NCBI GenBank assembly: GCA_023391395.1
Contig: JAEWBA010000102.1
Coordinates: 1 to 6,907 of the forward strand
From: Pseudomonadota bacterium
GTDB lineage: Bacteria; Pseudomonadota; Gammaproteobacteria; Burkholderiales; Burkholderiaceae_D
DNA: 6,907 bases
Direction of reading: 5' to 3'
The notes under the pieces are model-generated. The model ran no database searches, was not told the DNA's origin, and worked only from the letters and a program-made list of their open reading frames with translations. Both the position numbers and the translations under genes were made by a program. Shown piece after piece: positions 6,162 to 6,907 of this stretch (within the stretch, counting starts at the first letter, position 1; each line of letters opens with the position of its first letter).

Positions 6162-6907
6162 GTGAGCAATCCGCAGGACACGCCGATGGCGCACTTGCCC
6201 GCCGACGCGCCGGAGCGAGCGCTGGCCGGCCAGCCCGATTCGACGCCCGACGTGATCGACGGCGTCGCCTTCGCCAAGCTGTACGGCGAGCCGCTGTTCA
6301 AGCTGCCGAACGATCTCTACATTCCGCCGGATGCGCTCGAGATCTTCCTGGAAGCCTTCGAGGGGCCGCTCGACCTGCTGCTCTACCTGATTCGCAAGCA
6401 GAATTTCAATATCCTCGACATTCCGATGGCGCAGGTCACCCTGCAGTACCTCGATTATGTCGAACAAATCCGCGCCCGCAACCTGGAACTGGCGGCGGAA
6501 TATCTGCTGATGGCCGCCATGCTGATCGAGATCAAGTCGCGCATGCTGCTGCCGGTCAAGAAGGCCGACACCGGCGAGGAGGCGGAAGATCCGCGCGCAG
6601 AACTGGTGCGCCGTCTGCTCGAATACGAACAGATGAAGTTGGCCGCCCAGCAGATCGACACCCTGCCGCAGATCGGACGCGACTATGTGCGCGCCCAGGT
6701 CTATATTGAGCAGAGCATGGTGGTGCGCTGGCCCGAGGTCAATCTGTCCGACCTTCAGGCGGCGTGGGCCGATGTCTTGAAGCGCGCCAAGCTCACCGCG
6801 CATCACACCATCACCCGCGAAGAGCTTTCGGTGCGCGAGCACATGACCGGCATCCTGCGCCGGCTGCAGTCGGCGAAATTCGTCGAGTTCGCCGACCTGT
6901 TCGATCC
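6162..6907 (+). CDS. scpA: Segregation and condensation protein A, 3' end cut by window
   Basis: The frame is open from 6162 to the last base (248 residues plus two bases), so the C-terminus is missing. ScpA is the kleisin subunit that bridges the SMC heads and, with ScpB, forms the bacterial condensin that compacts and segregates chromosomes. After a variable N-terminal extension (1-55), the kleisin N-terminal domain carries the signature FLEAFEGPLDLLLYLIRKQ (62-80), then NILDIPMAQVTLQYLDYV (83-100) and AAEYLLMAAMLIEIKSRMLLP (111-131). The central helical region includes DPRAELVRRLLEYEQMK (143-159). The visible end (about 215-248) begins the C-terminal part. GTG at 6162 gives the longest frame; ATG at 6186 (residue 9) is an equally good start because AGGA lies 7 bases before it. 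It follows the DUF3460 gene by 21 bases. Confidence 0.94.
   Translation, partial: MSNPQDTPMAHLPADAPERALAGQPDSTPDVIDGVAFAKLYGEPLFKLPNDLYIPPDALEIFLEAFEGPLDLLLYLIRKQNFNILDIPMAQVTLQYLDYVEQIRARNLELAAEYLLMAAMLIEIKSRMLLPVKKADTGEEAEDPRAELVRRLLEYEQMKLAAQQIDTLPQIGRDYVRAQVYIEQSMVVRWPEVNLSDLQAAWADVLKRAKLTAHHTITREELSVREHMTGILRRLQSAKFVEFADLFD
6175..6178 (+). promoter_or_regulatory. Shine-Dalgarno candidate for an internal scpA start
   Basis: AGGA is 7 bases before the ATG at 6186. It favours translation from that ATG, whereas the GTG at 6162 has only a GAG five bases upstream. The choice affects only the poorly conserved first eight residues. Confidence 0.4.

Noticed and set aside
5916..6842. 308-residue minus-strand frame opposite scpA and the DUF3460 gene
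   Set aside because: Shadow of scpA, whose plus-strand translation has the full kleisin signature; this frame is Leu/Gln/His-rich with no known motif.
1..6907. CRISPR array, tRNA, rRNA, IS element, prophage or toxin-antitoxin genes
   Set aside because: No regularly spaced repeats, no tRNA-like fold, no transposase or integrase motifs and no toxin-antitoxin pair were seen; all but short gaps are occupied by housekeeping or common accessory genes.

Overview
The window is ordinary, GC-rich core chromosome of a betaproteobacterium. The coding style, the small protein of the DUF3460 type just before scpA, and the closeness of the MetG, Mrp and ScpA proteins to Burkholderiales homologues as I remember them suggest Burkholderiales, most likely Oxalobacteraceae (the Herbaspirillum/Janthinobacterium/Collimonas side). 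That placement is from memory of the families, not from a search. I see no phage, IS element, CRISPR array, tRNA or rRNA, and no convincing undescribed multi-gene system.

Layout. At the left edge, on the minus strand, are the first 20 codons of gltX (glutamyl-tRNA synthetase), cut by the window boundary. Upstream of it lies a 117-base gap with a clear intrinsic terminator and a weaker pair of competing hairpins. Then comes apbC/mrp (Fe-S carrier ATPase, minus strand), which is divergent from metG (methionyl-tRNA synthetase, plus strand) across a 148-base gap. Mrp and MetG are also divergent neighbours in E. coli. A GNAT-family acetyltransferase follows metG after only 10 bases, probably in the same transcript. 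It converges on an EamA/DMT-family membrane transporter (minus), which has a glutathione S-transferase upstream on the same strand. The GST is divergent, across 141 bases, from a 69-residue DUF3460-type protein (plus). This is followed 21 bases later by scpA (condensin-associated segregation protein A), whose 3' end runs off the window.

Function. Translation (gltX, metG), Fe-S cluster delivery (apbC) and chromosome segregation (scpA) are housekeeping. The GNAT protein, the transporter and the GST are accessory enzymes of unknown substrate. The most notable structure is a pair of adjacent perfect hairpins inside the metG reading frame, in the linker between the anticodon-binding and C-terminal tRNA-binding domains. 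Codon use changes there, and the translated stretch resembles the widespread GC-rich palindromic repeats of proteobacteria, so it may be an in-frame repeat insertion. Other points are the unusual acetyl-CoA loop of the GNAT protein, non-ATG or Shine-Dalgarno-poor starts in several genes, and possible attenuation-like folding before gltX.
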